Source: Lolium rigidum (Eukaryota; Streptophyta; Magnoliopsida; Poales; Poaceae). From it: a stretch of DNA of 64,000 nt. The DNA lies in NCBI RefSeq assembly GCF_022539505.1, contig NC_061510.1, positions 229,659,322 through 229,723,321 on the forward strand, given 5' to 3'. The first letter of the stretch is position 1. Every line of letters begins with the position of its first letter. A model generated the notes under the pieces. It saw only the letters and a program-made list of their open reading frames with translations. It was not told the origin of the DNA and searched no databases. Shown here one piece after another: positions 21,734 through 33,182 of the stretch. A program made the translations under genes and the position numbers.

Positions 21734-23849
21734 TCAAGTATTATCAAGAGACGAAGTGTCAACATCATAATTTGTTCTCATAATAGAATCAAAAGGTACC
21801 TTCATTCTCTTTCTAGGGAAGTGTTCCATACCTTTCTTGAGAGGAAATTGATATTTTATATTACCTTCCTTCATATCAATAATAGCACCAACAGTTCGAA
21901 GAAAAGGTCTTCCCAATATAATGGGACAAGATGCATTGCATTCAATATCCAAGACAACAAAATCAACGGGGACAAGGTTATTGTTAACGGTAATGCGAAC
22001 ATTATCAACTTTCCCCAAAGGTTTCTTTGTAGAATGATCAGCAAGATTAACATCCAAATAACAATTTTTCAGTGGTGGCAAGTCAAGCATATCATAAATT
22101 TTCTTAGGCATAACAGAAATACTTGCACCAAGATCACATAAAGCATTACAATCAAAATCTTTAACCTTCATCTTAATGATGGGCTCCCAACCATCCTCTA
22201 GCTTTTTAGGAATAGAGGCTTCACGCTCTAGTTTCTCTTCTCTAGCTTTTATGAGAGCATTTGTAATATGATGCGTGAAAGCCAAATTTATAGCACTAGC
22301 ATTAGGACTTTTAGCAAGTTTTTGCAAGAACTTTATAACTTCAGAGATGTGGCAATCATCAAAATTCAAACCATTATAATCTAAAGCAATGGGATCATCA
22401 TCCCCAATGTTGGAAAAAATTTCAGCAGCTTTATCACAAGCAGTTTCAGGCAGTTTCAGCGGTGTTCGAGCAGCTTTTCGCGCTTTGCATTAGAAGTGGA
22501 AACATTGCTAACACCAATTCTTTTATTATTATTAGTAGGAGGTGCAGCAACATGTGTAGCATTAGCATTACTAGTGGTGGTAATAGTCCAAACTTTAGCT
22601 ACATTCTTCTCTTTAGCTAGTTTTTCATTTTCTTCTCTATCCCACCTAGCACGCAGTTCAGCCATTAATCTTATATTCTCATTAATTCTAACTTGGATGG
22701 CATTTGCTGTAGTAACAATTTTATTATGATGATTTTTATTAGGCAAAACTTTTGATTTCAAAAGATCAACATCAGCAGCAAGACTATCAACTTTAGAAGC
22801 AAGTATATCAATTTTCCCAAGCTTTTCTTCAACAGATTTGTTAAAAGCAGTTTGTGTACTAATAAATTCTTTAAGCATGGCTTCAAGTCCAGGGGGTGAA
22901 CTTCTATTATTGTTGTAAGAATTCCCATAAGAATTACCATAGCCGTTGCCATTATTATAAGGATATGGCCTATAGTTGTTACTAGAATTGTTCCGGTAAG
23001 CATTGTTGTTGAAATTATTATTTTTAATGAAGTTTACATCAACATGTTCTTCTTGTGCAACCAATGAAGCTAATGGAACATTATTAGGATCAATATTAGT
23101 CCTATCATTCACAAGCATAGACATAATAGCATCAATCTTATCATTCAAGGAAGAGGTTTCTTCGACGAATTTACCTTCTTACCTTGTGGAGCTCTTTCCG
23201 TGTGCCATTCAGAGTAATTGATCATCATATTATCAAGAAGCTTTGTTGCTTCACCAAGAGTGATGGACATAAAGGTACCTCCAGCAGCTGAATCCAATAA
23301 ATTCTGTGAAGAAAAATTTAGTCCTGCATAGAAGGTTTGGATGATCATCCAAGTAGTCAGTCCATGGGTTGGGCAATTTTTAACCAGAGATTTCATTCTT
23401 TCCCAAGCTTGAGCAACATGTTCAGTATCTAATTGTTTAAAATTCATTATGCTACTCCTCAAAGATATGATTTTAGCAGGGGGATAATATCTACCAATAA
23501 AAGCATCCTTGCATTTAGTCCATGAATCAATACTATTCTTAGGCAGAGATAGCAACCAATCTTTAGCTCTTCCTCTTAATGAGAAAGGGAACAATTTTAG
23601 TTTAATAATATCACCATCTACATCTTTATATTTTTGCATTTCACATAATTCAACAAAATTATTAAGATGGGTAGCAGCATCATCAGAACTAACACCAGAA
23701 AATTGCTCTCGCATAACAAGATTCAGTAAAGCAAGTTTAATTTCAAAGAATTCTGCTGTAGTAGCAGGTGGAGCAATAGGTGTGCATAAGAAATCATTAT
23801 TATTTGTGGTTGTGAAGTCACACAACTTAGTATTTTCAGCGTTGGCCAT
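21734..23849 (-). pseudogene. Element C gag-protease (two frameshifts)
   Basis: The N-terminal 230 residues (from 23849) are an Athila-type gag: helical, with RGRAKDWL and a FIGRYYPP block typical of retrotransposon gag. An Asn/Tyr/Gly-rich linker follows. The third segment, to 21734, holds the aspartic protease with DLGAS at the active site and GRPFLRT further on; DLGA is usual in Athila proteases. Frame changes occur near 23150-23185 and near 22459-22462, each explained by one missing or extra base. After the protease the frame stops (21734) and no pol follows. Gag packages element RNA and protease cuts the polyprotein. This copy is inactive as it stands. Confidence 0.85.
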
Positions 23850-24074
23850 TTTAGCAACAGTAAATAAAGCAAACTAGATAAAGTAAATGCAAGTAAACTA
23901 ATTTTTTTGTGTTTTTGATATAGCAAACAAGATAGCAAATAAAGTAAAACTAGCAACTAATTTTTTTTGTATTTTGATTTAGTGCAGCAAACAAAGTAGT
24001 AAATAAAACTAAGCAAGACAAAAACAAAGTAAAGAGATTGAGAAGTGGAGACTCCCTTGCAGCGTGTCTTGATC

Positions 24075-24092
24075 TCCCCGGCAACGGCGCCG
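24075..24092 (-). other. Primer-binding site of C
   Basis: Plus strand tccccggcaacggcgccg, tRNA-Asp type, with a mismatch at the last base compared with B. It lies 11 bases from the 5' LTR end at 24104. Confidence 0.8.
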
Positions 24093-24103
24093 GAAAATGT
24101 GCT

Positions 24104-25702
24104 TGATGGCGTGTATTTCGGACGTTCGTTGGGCAACCCCAAGAGGAAGGTATGATGCGCACAGCAGCAAGTTTTCCCTCGAAAGAAACCAAGGTTTATC
24201 GAACCAGGAGGAGCCAAGAAGCACGTTGAAGGTTGATGGCGGCGGGATGTAGTGCGGCGCAACACCAGGGATTCCGGCGCCAACGTGGAACCTGCACAAC
24301 ACAACCAAAGTACTTTGCCCCAACGAAACAAGTGAGGTTGTCAATCTCACCGGCTTGCTGTAACAAAGGATTAACCGTATTGTGTGGAAGATGATTGTTT
24401 GCAGAAAACAGTAGAACAAGTATTGCAGTAGATTGTATTTCGAGTAAAGAGAATTGGACCGGGGTCCACAGTTCACTAGAGGTGTCTCTCCCATAAGACG
24501 AACAGACATGTTGGGTGAACAAATTACGGTTGGGCAATTGACAAATAAAGAGAGCATGACCATGCACATACATATCATGATGAGTATAGTGAGATTTAAT
24601 TGGGCATTACGACAAAGTACATAGACCGCCATCCAACTGCATCTATGCCTAAAAAGTCCACCTTCAGGTTATCATCCGAACCCCTCCGAGTATTAAGTTG
24701 CAAAGCAACGAGACAATTGCATTAAGTATGGTGCGTAATGTAATCAACAACTACATCCTTAGACATAGCATCAATGTTTTATCCCTAGTGGCAACAAGCA
24801 CAACACAACCTTAGAACTTTCCGTCACCGTCCCGGTGTCAATGCGGGCATGAACCCACTATCGAGCATAAGTACTCCCTCTTGGAGTTACAAGCATCTAC
24901 TTGGCCGGAGCATCTACTAGTAACGGAGAGCATGCAAGATCATAAACAACACATAAGCATAACTTTGATAATCAACATAACAAGTATTCTCTATTCATCG
25001 GATCCCAACAAACGCAACATATAGAATTACGGATAGATGATCTTGATCATGTTAGGCAGCTCACAAGATCCGACAATGATAGCACAATGGGGAGAAGACA
25101 ACCATCTAGCTACCGCTATGGACCCATAGTCCAGGGGTAGCCTACTCACTCATCACTCCGGAGGCGACCATGGCGGCGTAGAGTCATCCGGGAGATGATT
25201 CCCCTCTCCGGCAGGGTGCCGGAGGCGATCTCCTGGATCCCCCGAGATGGGATCGGCGTTGGCGGCATCTCTGGAAGGTTTTCCGTATCGTGGCTCTCGG
25301 TCCTGGGGGTTTCGTCACGGAGGCTATTTGTAGGCGGAAGGGCAGGTCAAGAGGCGGCACGGGGGGCCCACACCATAGGCCGGCGCGGCCAAGGGTGGGG
25401 CCGCGCCGCCCTAGGGTTTGGCCACCCCGTGGCCCCTCTTCGTCTCTCCTTCAGACTTCTGGAAGCTTCGTGGAAAAATAAGCCCCTGGGCTTTGATTTC
25501 GTCCAATTCCGAGAATATTTCCTTACTAGGATTTCTGAAACCAAAAACAGCAGAAAACAACGAATCGGCACTTCGGCATCTTGTTAATAGGTTAGTTCCA
25601 GAAAATGCACGAATATGACATAAAGTGTGCATAAAACATGTAGATAACATCAATAATGTGGCATGGAACATAAGAAATTATCGATACGTCGGAGACGTAT
25701 CA
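24104..25702 (-). repeat. Element C 5' LTR
   Basis: Close match to 17537-19134. Plus strand tgatggcgtg to gacgtatca. Confidence 0.93.
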
Positions 25703-25707
25703 ATGCA

Positions 25708-26898
25708 GTAGAACAGTAAACAAGCAGCGATTTCAGTATTTGGAAACAAGGCCTAGGGATCATACTTTCACTAGTGGACACTCTCAACATTGATCACATA
25801 ACAGATTAGATAAATTCTATACTCTACACTCTCTTGTTGGATGATGAACACCACTAATTGTGTAGGATTACACGAACCCTCAATGCCGGAGTTAACAAGC
25901 TCCACAATATTCGATATTCATGTTTAAATAACCTTAGAATGCATGATAGATCAACACAACTACACCAAGTACTAACATAGCATGCACACTGTCACCTTCA
26001 CACTATGAAAGGAGGCATAGATCACATCAATACTATCATAGTAATAATTAACTTCATAATCTACAAGAGATTACAATCATAACCTACGCCAAGTACTACA
26101 CGATGCACACACTGTCACCATTACACCGTGCAGGAGGAATAGACTACTTTAATAACATCACTAGAGTAGCACATAGATGAATTGTGATACAAAACTCATA
26201 TGAATCTCAATCATGTAAGGCAGATCATGAGATCATTGTATTGAAGTACAAAGGAGAGAGATTAACCACATAGCTACCGGTACAGCCCTTAGCCTCGAGG
26301 GAGAACTACTCCCTCCTCATGGGAGACAGCAGCGTTGATGAAGATGGCGGTGGAGATGGCAGCGGTGTTGATGGAGAAGCCTTCCGGGGGCACTTCCCCG
26401 TCCCGGCGGCGTGCCGGAACAGAGACTCCTATCCCCCAGATCTTGGCTTCGCGATGGCGGTGGCTCTGGAAGGTTTCTCGTGTCGTGGCTTTTTCCGTAT
26501 CGAAGATTTAGGTCAGGGACCTTTATATAGGCGAAGAGGCGGAGTCGGAGGGCTGACGAGGCGACGACACAATAGGGGGGCGCGGCCCACCCCCTGGCCG
26601 CGCCGGCCTATCATCTGGGGCCCACAGGGCCCTCCTCTGGTGGCTCTCGGGTGTTCTGGAAGCTTCGTGTGATTCTAAGATGCTGGGCGTTGATTTCGTC
26701 CAATTCCGAGAATATTTCCTTACTACGATTTCTGAAACCAAAAACAGCAGAAAATAGGAACTGGCACTTCGGCATCTCGTCAATAGGTTAGTTCCGGAAA
26801 ACGCATAAAAACGATATAAAGTGTGAACAAAACATGTAGGTAATGTCATAAAACAAGCATGGAACATAAGAAATTATCGATACGTTGGAGACGTATCA
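25708..26898 (-). repeat. Element B 5' LTR, right fragment
   Basis: Continues the B LTR interrupted at 17536; matches 12431-13622. Ends gacgtatca at 26898, followed by the TSD gatag. Confidence 0.93.
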
Positions 26899-28772
26899 GA
26901 TAGCATGTCCGCCGCTGTGTTATCGTCTCTCCTGACGTACTTGACTTCGTATCCGAGGAAGCATTTGGCGATCTCGTCAACTTCGTCTCTGTAAGCCGCC
27001 ATGACAGAGTTTCTGGCGTTCCAGGTTCCGGCTACTTGCTGTGCCACCAGGTCGGAATCTCCGCAGCAAATGATGTGCTCGATCCCTATCTCCTTAGCGA
27101 TGCGCAGTCCGTGTAGTAGAGCCTCGTATTCCGCCATATTGTTTGTAGCTTCGAAGTGGATCTGCAAAACGTACTGCAGTTCTTCTCCGGTAGGGGACTT
27201 CAGGGTGACTCCGGCTCCTGAGCCTTGATGCTGCTTGGATCCATCGAACTGCATAACCCATGTCTCTGGTTCCGGCTCCAAATTTGTATCCGGAGCTTCT
27301 GTCCAATCTGCGACAAATTCTGCCAAGATCTGGGACTTGATCGCAGTCCTGGCTTTGTAGTTGATGTCGAAGGCGGATAATTCAATGCCCCATTTTGCTG
27401 TGCGTCCTGTTGCGTCAGCGTTGTTGAGAATCGTTGACAGCGGAGCTTTGCTCACGACTGTTACTGGATGTTCCTGTAAGTAGTGTCTCAGCTTCCTGCT
27501 ACCTAGGAAAACTCCGTAGGCTAGCTTTTGAAAGTGAGGATATCGTTGTTTGGATTCCGTAAGCACTTCGCTAATGTAGTAGACTGGCCTTTGGACTCCA
27601 TACTCGTGTCCTTCTTCCTGTCGCTCCACCACGATGACGAGGCTGATGACTCTGTTGGTAGCTGCCAGGTAAAGGAGCATAGGCTCTGACTCTCCTGGTG
27701 CTGCTAGGATAGGTGGAGAGGTGAGTATTTCCTTCAACCCTTGAAGTGATGCATCTGCTGCCTCATCCCAGACAAATTTGTCTATTTTCTTCAATATCTT
27801 GTACAGGGGTAGCGCCTTCTCGCCAAGACGGCTAACAAACCTGCTGATTGCTGCAACACAACTAGTTAGTCGTTGCACATCTTTGAGACAAGTTGGCCTT
27901 TTGATGCACAGGATTGCCTTGATTTTCTCCGGGTTAACTTCAATGCCCCTGTTAGAGACAATGAAGCCAAGAAGTTTTCCGGCTGGAACGCCAAAGACGC
28001 ACTTCAGCGGATTCAACATCATCTTGTACCGTCAGAGGTTCTCAAAGGTTTCTGTGAGGTCGCTGATCAAGTCGGATCCTTTCCGGGTCATGATCGCGAT
28101 GTCGTCGACGTAGGCGTGCACGTTCCGGCCAATTTGGTCCTTCAGGCACCGCTGCATCGTACGTTGGTAGGTGGCACCTGCGTTTTTCAAGCCAAAGGGC
28201 ATAGTAACATAGCAGTAAGTGCCAAATGGGGTGATGAACGAGGTCGCTTTTTGGTCGGATTCCTTCATCCGGATCTGGTGATACCCAGAATATGTGTGAA
28301 GAAAACACAGAAGTTCCGCCCCTGCCGTCGAATCAATGACTTGGTCAATGCGCGGCAGGGGAAACGGATCCTTCGGACAATGCTTGTTCAAGCCGGAGTA
28401 ATCGATGCACATTCTTAGTATTTCAGAATTCTTTTTGGGTACAAAGACGGGATTTGCGACCCAATCAGTGTGGATAACTTCTATTACAAAACCTGCCTCT
28501 CGTAACTTTGCTAATTCCATTCTTATGGCGCGGTGCTTCTTATCACCAAAGCGTCGCATAGCTTGCTTCACCGGTTTAGCCCCCGTGTTTATGTTGAGGT
28601 AGTGATCGGCGAGTTCCCTTGGTACTCCGGACATGTCAGAAGGTTGCCATGCGAAGATATCCATGTTAGCGCGGAGGAACTCGGTGAGCGTGTCTTCCTA
28701 TTTGGGGTCCATGTTGGCTCCGACTGAGACCTGCTTGGTAGCGTCCCCTTCCTTGAAGTTGACTTTCTTGGT
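26899..28772 (-). pseudogene. Element E reverse transcriptase and double RNase H (broken)
   Basis: From 28664 the frame has RT blocks: PVFVPKK, the SGYHQI part of motif A, MPFGLKNAG and the catalytic YVDDI. The connection and first RNase H follow (from 28022), then a second, archaeal-type RNase H with FDGS, AEYEALL, GDSDLV and the last Asp in ADMLS, right where B inserted. In motif A the residue before TYSGYHQI is His (codon 28296-28298), where the family has the first catalytic Asp. In-frame stops lie at 28773-28775 and 28698-28700 (TAG) and 28032-28034 (TGA). RT and RNase H would copy element RNA into DNA; this copy cannot. Confidence 0.92.
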
Positions 28773-31458
28773 CTATATCGCGGCCTTGAAGGAATTCTTC
28801 TGTTCGGAGATCTGTTTCTTGGTGGTCTGCATTTCAGTCGGATCCACCGCGGCTCTGTAGCCTTTCAGCTCTTCTCCGGATAGCACAGACTCTGCGAAGG
28901 CGGCTTCGCCCAACTCGCACTCATGAGCCTTTTTGTAGTCTCCGAATACGGTAATCATACCATTGGGACCCGGAATCTTGAGCTTGTTGTAGATGTAGCA
29001 CGCTCTAGCGTGGAACTTGTGGTAGGTGGGCCTGCCAAAAATGACGTGGTAGGAGCTCTTGACGGGCACGACCTCAAACGTGATCCTTTCTTCGCGGAAA
29101 TTATGAACATCGCCGAAGGCCACGGGAAGTGTGATGCTGCCGAGGGAATTCGCCTTTTTACCCGGAACGACGCCATGAAACTCAGTGTTACTGTGTTTGA
29201 GCTGTTCCTTGATAAGGTTCATCCGCTCCAGAGTCTCCAGGTACATGATGTTCAGGCTAGCTCCGCCATCCATGAGGCACTTGGAGAAGTCGTAGCCGTC
29301 TATGCGGGGACTTACAACCAAGGCGTAGCACTCTTTTGGCACAATGGTAGGGTGATCCTGCCTATCAAATGTGCACGGGACTTCCGACCACCTGACATAA
29401 TGCGGCACATCCAGAACTGTGGCGTTCAGGATCCGGAAAGCTGACTTGGTGGCGCGGACTGTTGGGGTTCCGAGGAAGGTGCGGTACGCGCCTACACTCT
29501 TTTTCTCGGAAGGGTTGGATTTAGCTGCGGATCCTGCTTTGGGGTCCGGCGAGTTGTCATCCTCGTCCATCGCCTCGGAACTGTCCTCCTCTTTGTCCTT
29601 GTTCTTGCCCTTGCCTCCTTTGTCGCGTGGGCGGTGCTTCCGGGCTCGCTTGTATCCTGCCTCTGGGTCGTTTTTCAGATCATTGACCCACTTGCAGTTG
29701 CGGTTGGTGTGAGTGGACTTCCCCGTAGCCGGATCCAGATGGGCCAGGCAGGGCATGTCTCTGTACTCTTCGTAGGTTTGCGGGGCGCGGGATCCGGCAG
29801 CGGTGACTTCATCGCCACGCTGCTGGCCCCTGCCGGCCCCGCCTCCGCGGCCGCGTCCTCTTCCGCCTCCTTGACCTCCGCGTTGGAACGCTACGGCTAC
29901 CATCTCGGATCCGCCACTCTTATGGTCATCAGGGGGATTTTTCCGCTTGTTGCCGCTGCTGTTACTGTTGTCACGGTTCTTCTTCTGCAGATGCAGGGGA
30001 ATTGCTGTAGCTGCTAGATCTCCGCCTGCATCGTCGTCGGTGGCAGTATGATCGCTGGCAATGGAGATCATGTCATCCAAAGTCAGCTTGTTTGCGTTAG
30101 CCAAGCAAGTAAGCTTGTGCCACAGCAATCCTCCCCTTTGCAATCCACCTATGAAGGCGTGCATGGCCGTGGTGTGATCAACATTTTCACACTCGTTCCT
30201 GCATGCCAACCATCGTGTGAGGAAGTGTCTTGAGGTTTCTCCCTTCTTCTGGATACATGCTTGCAAGTCGCTTGTTGTGGCAGGCCTTTTGTAGGTGCCC
30301 CTGAAGTGTTTCTCAAAGGCTGTCTTCAGGTCAAACCAGCAAAAGATGGAGTTCTTCTCGAGGTCGCTGAGCCAGATCCGGGTTGGACCTACAAGGTACA
30401 GCTGGAGCATGCGGCAGGCGATGTTAGGGGTTCCTCCGGCAAAGGTTACTGCATTGTAGTAATCTTCGATCCAGGTATCCGGCCTTTCCGTGCCATCATA
30501 ATGCTTCAGGTTTCCGGGTAGCTTGAGGTTCATCCTTGGCTTTGGTTCCTCTCGAATCATCCTGCCAAAGCACTTCGGGCCGATGTAGTCGGTTCTGTAT
30601 TCGCTGAGGCGTTCCCGCGCATCACGCGAGCCGTGGCGGGGGGATTTTGAGCGTGAGCGAGATCTCCGGCCACCGCCTCCACCTCCGCCTCCACCGCTAG
30701 GTGGTGGTGAGGGAGACCTACGAGGGGGCCGGTCCGACCTTTTGCTTCCGCCTTCCGAGTCTCCTCGCCCTTCGCAATGCTGGCTCCGGCTTCGATGGCT
30801 GCCTTCACCTTGGTGCTGGCTGCCGTGGCCGTTCCGGCTTTTGCGACGCTCCGGGTCGCGTTCTTCGTTCCGACTCCTCCTGTGCTCCGGCTCGCGGTCA
30901 TTGTTCTGGCTCCGGCGAGGTTCTGGCGTTCGCTTCCTGGTCCCGTTCCTTGAAGGCAGCACGTTGTCGCGGATATTGATTCCGCCTGGTCCATGGGGCC
31001 TGGTGTTTCCGGCTGGACTACGGCGACGAGGAGGTGGAGGACGCGGATATCCATTAGGTGGAGGTGAGGGATTGCGGTACTTGTTCTTACCAGTGTACAT
31101 TCCATCCTTTCCCTTTCTTGGATCTGACGGAGGTGTCTTTGATGGTACAGGGATTGGATTTGAGTGTTCTCTGGTTTTCCTTCTGCGTTCCGAGGATCCG
31201 GTTCGCGATTCGTCATCTCGATGACGATTGTCGTGGGCGTCCTTCTGCGCGGTGGAGACGCAATGCTCCGGGTTGGATTCCATCTTGCGCGAAGTATCTG
31301 CCTTGCTCTGCTGCTTCATTGTTGAAGCAACCAGCGTACGGACGTAGTTGATGTCGATTTCCTCGTCCTTTTTCTTCAAGATCTCTGCAGCCTTCTTCAT
31401 ATTGTCATTCGGAGTGGCGTACGGTTGCTGCTCGGTCGGAGTTGCGAAGGTGATCTTA
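28773..31458 (-). pseudogene. Element E gag, C-terminal part, and aspartic protease
   Basis: An 875-codon open stretch (28773-31400) continues gag in a second frame. It begins with a Lys/Glu helix, then about 200 residues of Arg/Ser/Pro/Gly-rich disordered sequence with a poly-Gly run. The retrotransposon gag domain follows (WIEDYYNAV, RTYK-like FRGTYKRP, FLTRWL) and then an Arg/Gly region and a Cys/His cluster (PCLAHLD to HTNRNCKW). The protease has DGGAS where most have D-S/T-G, a known Tat variant, plus FGRPTYHKF. It ends at TAG 28773-28775, after which pol resumes in the same frame. The frame differs from the upstream gag segment because of a one-base loss in the G run at 31459-31464. Confidence 0.88.
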
Positions 31459-32566
31459 GGGGGGCTATAGTTTCCCGCCGGATCTTATCGATCTCCTGTT
31501 GAGCCTCAGTGATCTTATCTTCCCAATGTTTCCGGAGTTGCTTGACCTTTACCAGTGATTCATCCACCTCCTGCTCGCGCTTGAGAAAACCGTCCACGAA
31601 ATTCGCGGCCTCCTTCCTCTCGTCAATCATTGCAGCTGCGGTTCGAGCGAATTTTTGGGCTGTTGCCAGCATCTCTATCCTTTTAGCTTCTAGCACTTCT
31701 GCGTCTTCGGGAGTGGTGGGTTTGTTGAGAATATCCGAGTGTGCGATTGCCTCCATGCCTGCTTGCTCAACCAGCTCCTCTGGGGACAAGACTTCCTTAC
31801 GCAGTCGTTCCCGTGATAGCGGAGATCCTGCGCGGGATGGCTGTGGGCCAGAGTGTGTGTTTTCATCCTCTGATTCGCGCTGATCCAACGCCGCCAGGGT
31901 TGCGAGAACCTGCTTAGGCTGGGCGGATTCAACTTCATGCTGATTGCTGTATCCGTATTCCCTCACCTTGCGATCGAACTCTTCAGTATCCATGGAGGGG
32001 GTATCCCCGGAAATTGGGCTTAGGTTGCCCAGAATCGACTCTTCAACCAGAGTTCCGCTTTCTCCGACAGCCTCGTGCTGATCCGGAGCAGCGTTGTTTT
32101 CCGGTACCTCGACCTGCTCGGGACCAGCTCTGGCTTCTTGGGGGGCGGTTCCGGCGGTATGGGCCAAGAAGTGTACGAAGTGACACCTTTGCTTCTCTAA
32201 CACCTGGGAGACCCAGGCAGATCTGCATTGGTCTTCCACCTTTATTTCCTGCTCAGGGGCGGATTGGGTGGGTTTTGATTTTTCCAGATCCAAGGCGGAA
32301 TCTTCCTTGGGAAGCTCCTGCATCTCAGATCGGATCTTCGCGACTGCATCCTGCCCAGCGGCGGTCGCGTCTGCGTTACTTACCAGTGGGTTTCCGTCGG
32401 AATCGACGGTTTCCCCGATGAAGATGTGTATGCCGCCGACTGGGACGATGGAGAGCTTGACAGAGTTTGTCTTAGCCGGAATCCAGCACTCATCCGGAGG
32501 GACGATTGGCAGATTTCCGGCATAAAGGACGCGCCCCACAGCGATGGTGTCGACGTAGCTTCCCAT
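31397..32566 (-). pseudogene. Element E gag, N-terminal part
   Basis: From the ATG at 32566 (MGSYVDT) the frame runs 389 codons to 31397. An earlier ATG at 32692 lies inside the LTR and would read through the primer site, so I reject it as the start. The segment is Glu/Gln-rich with a long predicted coiled coil toward the end (EAKRIEML, KREQEVDE, KHWEDKITEAQQEI). After about residue 367 the correct frame is lost at a run of six G (31459-31464 on the plus strand); adding one base would join it to the following segment. Low similarity to known domains is usual for N-terminal Tat gag. Confidence 0.75.
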
Positions 32567-32604
32567 GGCGGAACCCTCTCGGTTCCGGCCTCCAGACGCC
32601 GCAG

Positions 32605-32622
32605 TCCCCACGGTGGGCGCCA
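32605..32622 (-). other. Primer-binding site of E
   Basis: On the minus strand TGGCGCCCACCGTGGGGA follows the 5' LTR after two bases. TGGCGCC is the usual start of a tRNA-complementary site; I do not assign the tRNA. Confidence 0.75.
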
Positions 32623-32624
32623 AC

Positions 32625-33182
32625 TGTCGTTGCCTAATCGATGGTGCCTCGGAGGAGGGATCCTCACGAGGGGGAGAAGAAGTAGGGGCCATAGGGCGGA
32701 GTGCACACGGGACGGTGGTACGCGATTTACCCAGCTTCGGAACACCTGCACGATGACAGGGCCTATGCTGCTTGTCTGGAATTATCTGGGCGCTTTCGCG
32801 ATGTTACAATGAGTTGTGGTTGTGCCTCTAGGGCTCCCGGGATCCGGCTTATAAAGGCGCACGGATCTAGGGTTTACATGGATAGTCCTAGCCGGATTAC
32901 AGGTTGCCTAACTACGGTACAATGTCTTGCCGTGTACGTCAAGGATCCACCTTCCCTTATACATCATACTGGATCCGGGTTCCTTATGGGCCTCCATGGA
33001 TCCGACTTCCTCCGAAGGTCGGTTGGATCCGGCTTCCCTCTCTTGGGCTGGACTTCATCCTTTAGGATCAACAGCAACTGGGCCGCTCGATGGGCCACAT
33101 GCCACATCACCATCTATGGGCCACCCGGGCTTGCCGGATCTAGGCACTGTCGATGGTACACCCATGAAGTATACCCACAACA
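32625..33182 (-). repeat. Element E 5' LTR
   Basis: Close copy of 5427-5985; terminal tgtcgttgcc to cccacaaca, followed by the TSD gttag. Confidence 0.95.

Larger units (their letters stand above)
17537..25702 (-). mobile_element. Element C: non-autonomous Athila-like element with gag-protease, inserted in B 5' LTR
   Basis: Perfect TSD atgca (17532-17536 and 25703-25707). LTRs are 17537-19134 and 24104-25702 (1598 and 1599 bp). On the minus strand the order is 5' LTR, tRNA-Asp type primer site, gag, aspartic protease, 2.6 kb of non-coding domain, 3' LTR. RT, RNase H and integrase are absent. It is the innermost, so youngest, insertion of the nest. Confidence 0.93.
12074..26898 (-). mobile_element. 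Element B: non-autonomous Athila-like LTR element inserted in E pol
   Basis: Perfect TSD gatag. On the minus strand the 5' LTR is 26898 down to 17180 (split by element C), followed by primer sites of tRNA-Asp type, one reading frame of unknown function (16214-16927), a 2.6-kb non-coding domain, and the 3' LTR 12074-13622. Without C it is about 6.7 kb. No gag, protease, RT or integrase is present, so movement depended on enzymes from another element. Confidence 0.93.
5427..33182 (-). mobile_element. Element E: Tat-lineage Gypsy LTR retrotransposon with antisense gene
   Basis: Bounded by 559/558-bp LTRs and a perfect 5-bp TSD (gttag). Removing nested element B leaves about 12.9 kb. In its own minus-strand direction the order is 5' LTR (32625-33182), primer site, gag, protease, RT, RNase H, second RNase H, integrase, then a long region carrying a plus-strand spliced gene, PPT and 3' LTR (5427-5985). 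A second archaeal-type RNase H plus an antisense gene between pol and the 3' LTR is characteristic of the Tat lineage. I count about 14 substitutions between the LTRs by eye (near 2.5%), so the insertion is fairly recent. All genes carry disabling changes. Confidence 0.93.

Noticed and set aside
17630..25671. Numerous 60-200 codon frames in the LTRs of B and C
   Set aside because: They shift or break between the two LTR copies of the same element and match nothing.
32567..32692. Start of E gag at the ATG at 32692
   Set aside because: It would place translation inside the LTR and across the primer site; the ATG at 32566 is a better start.
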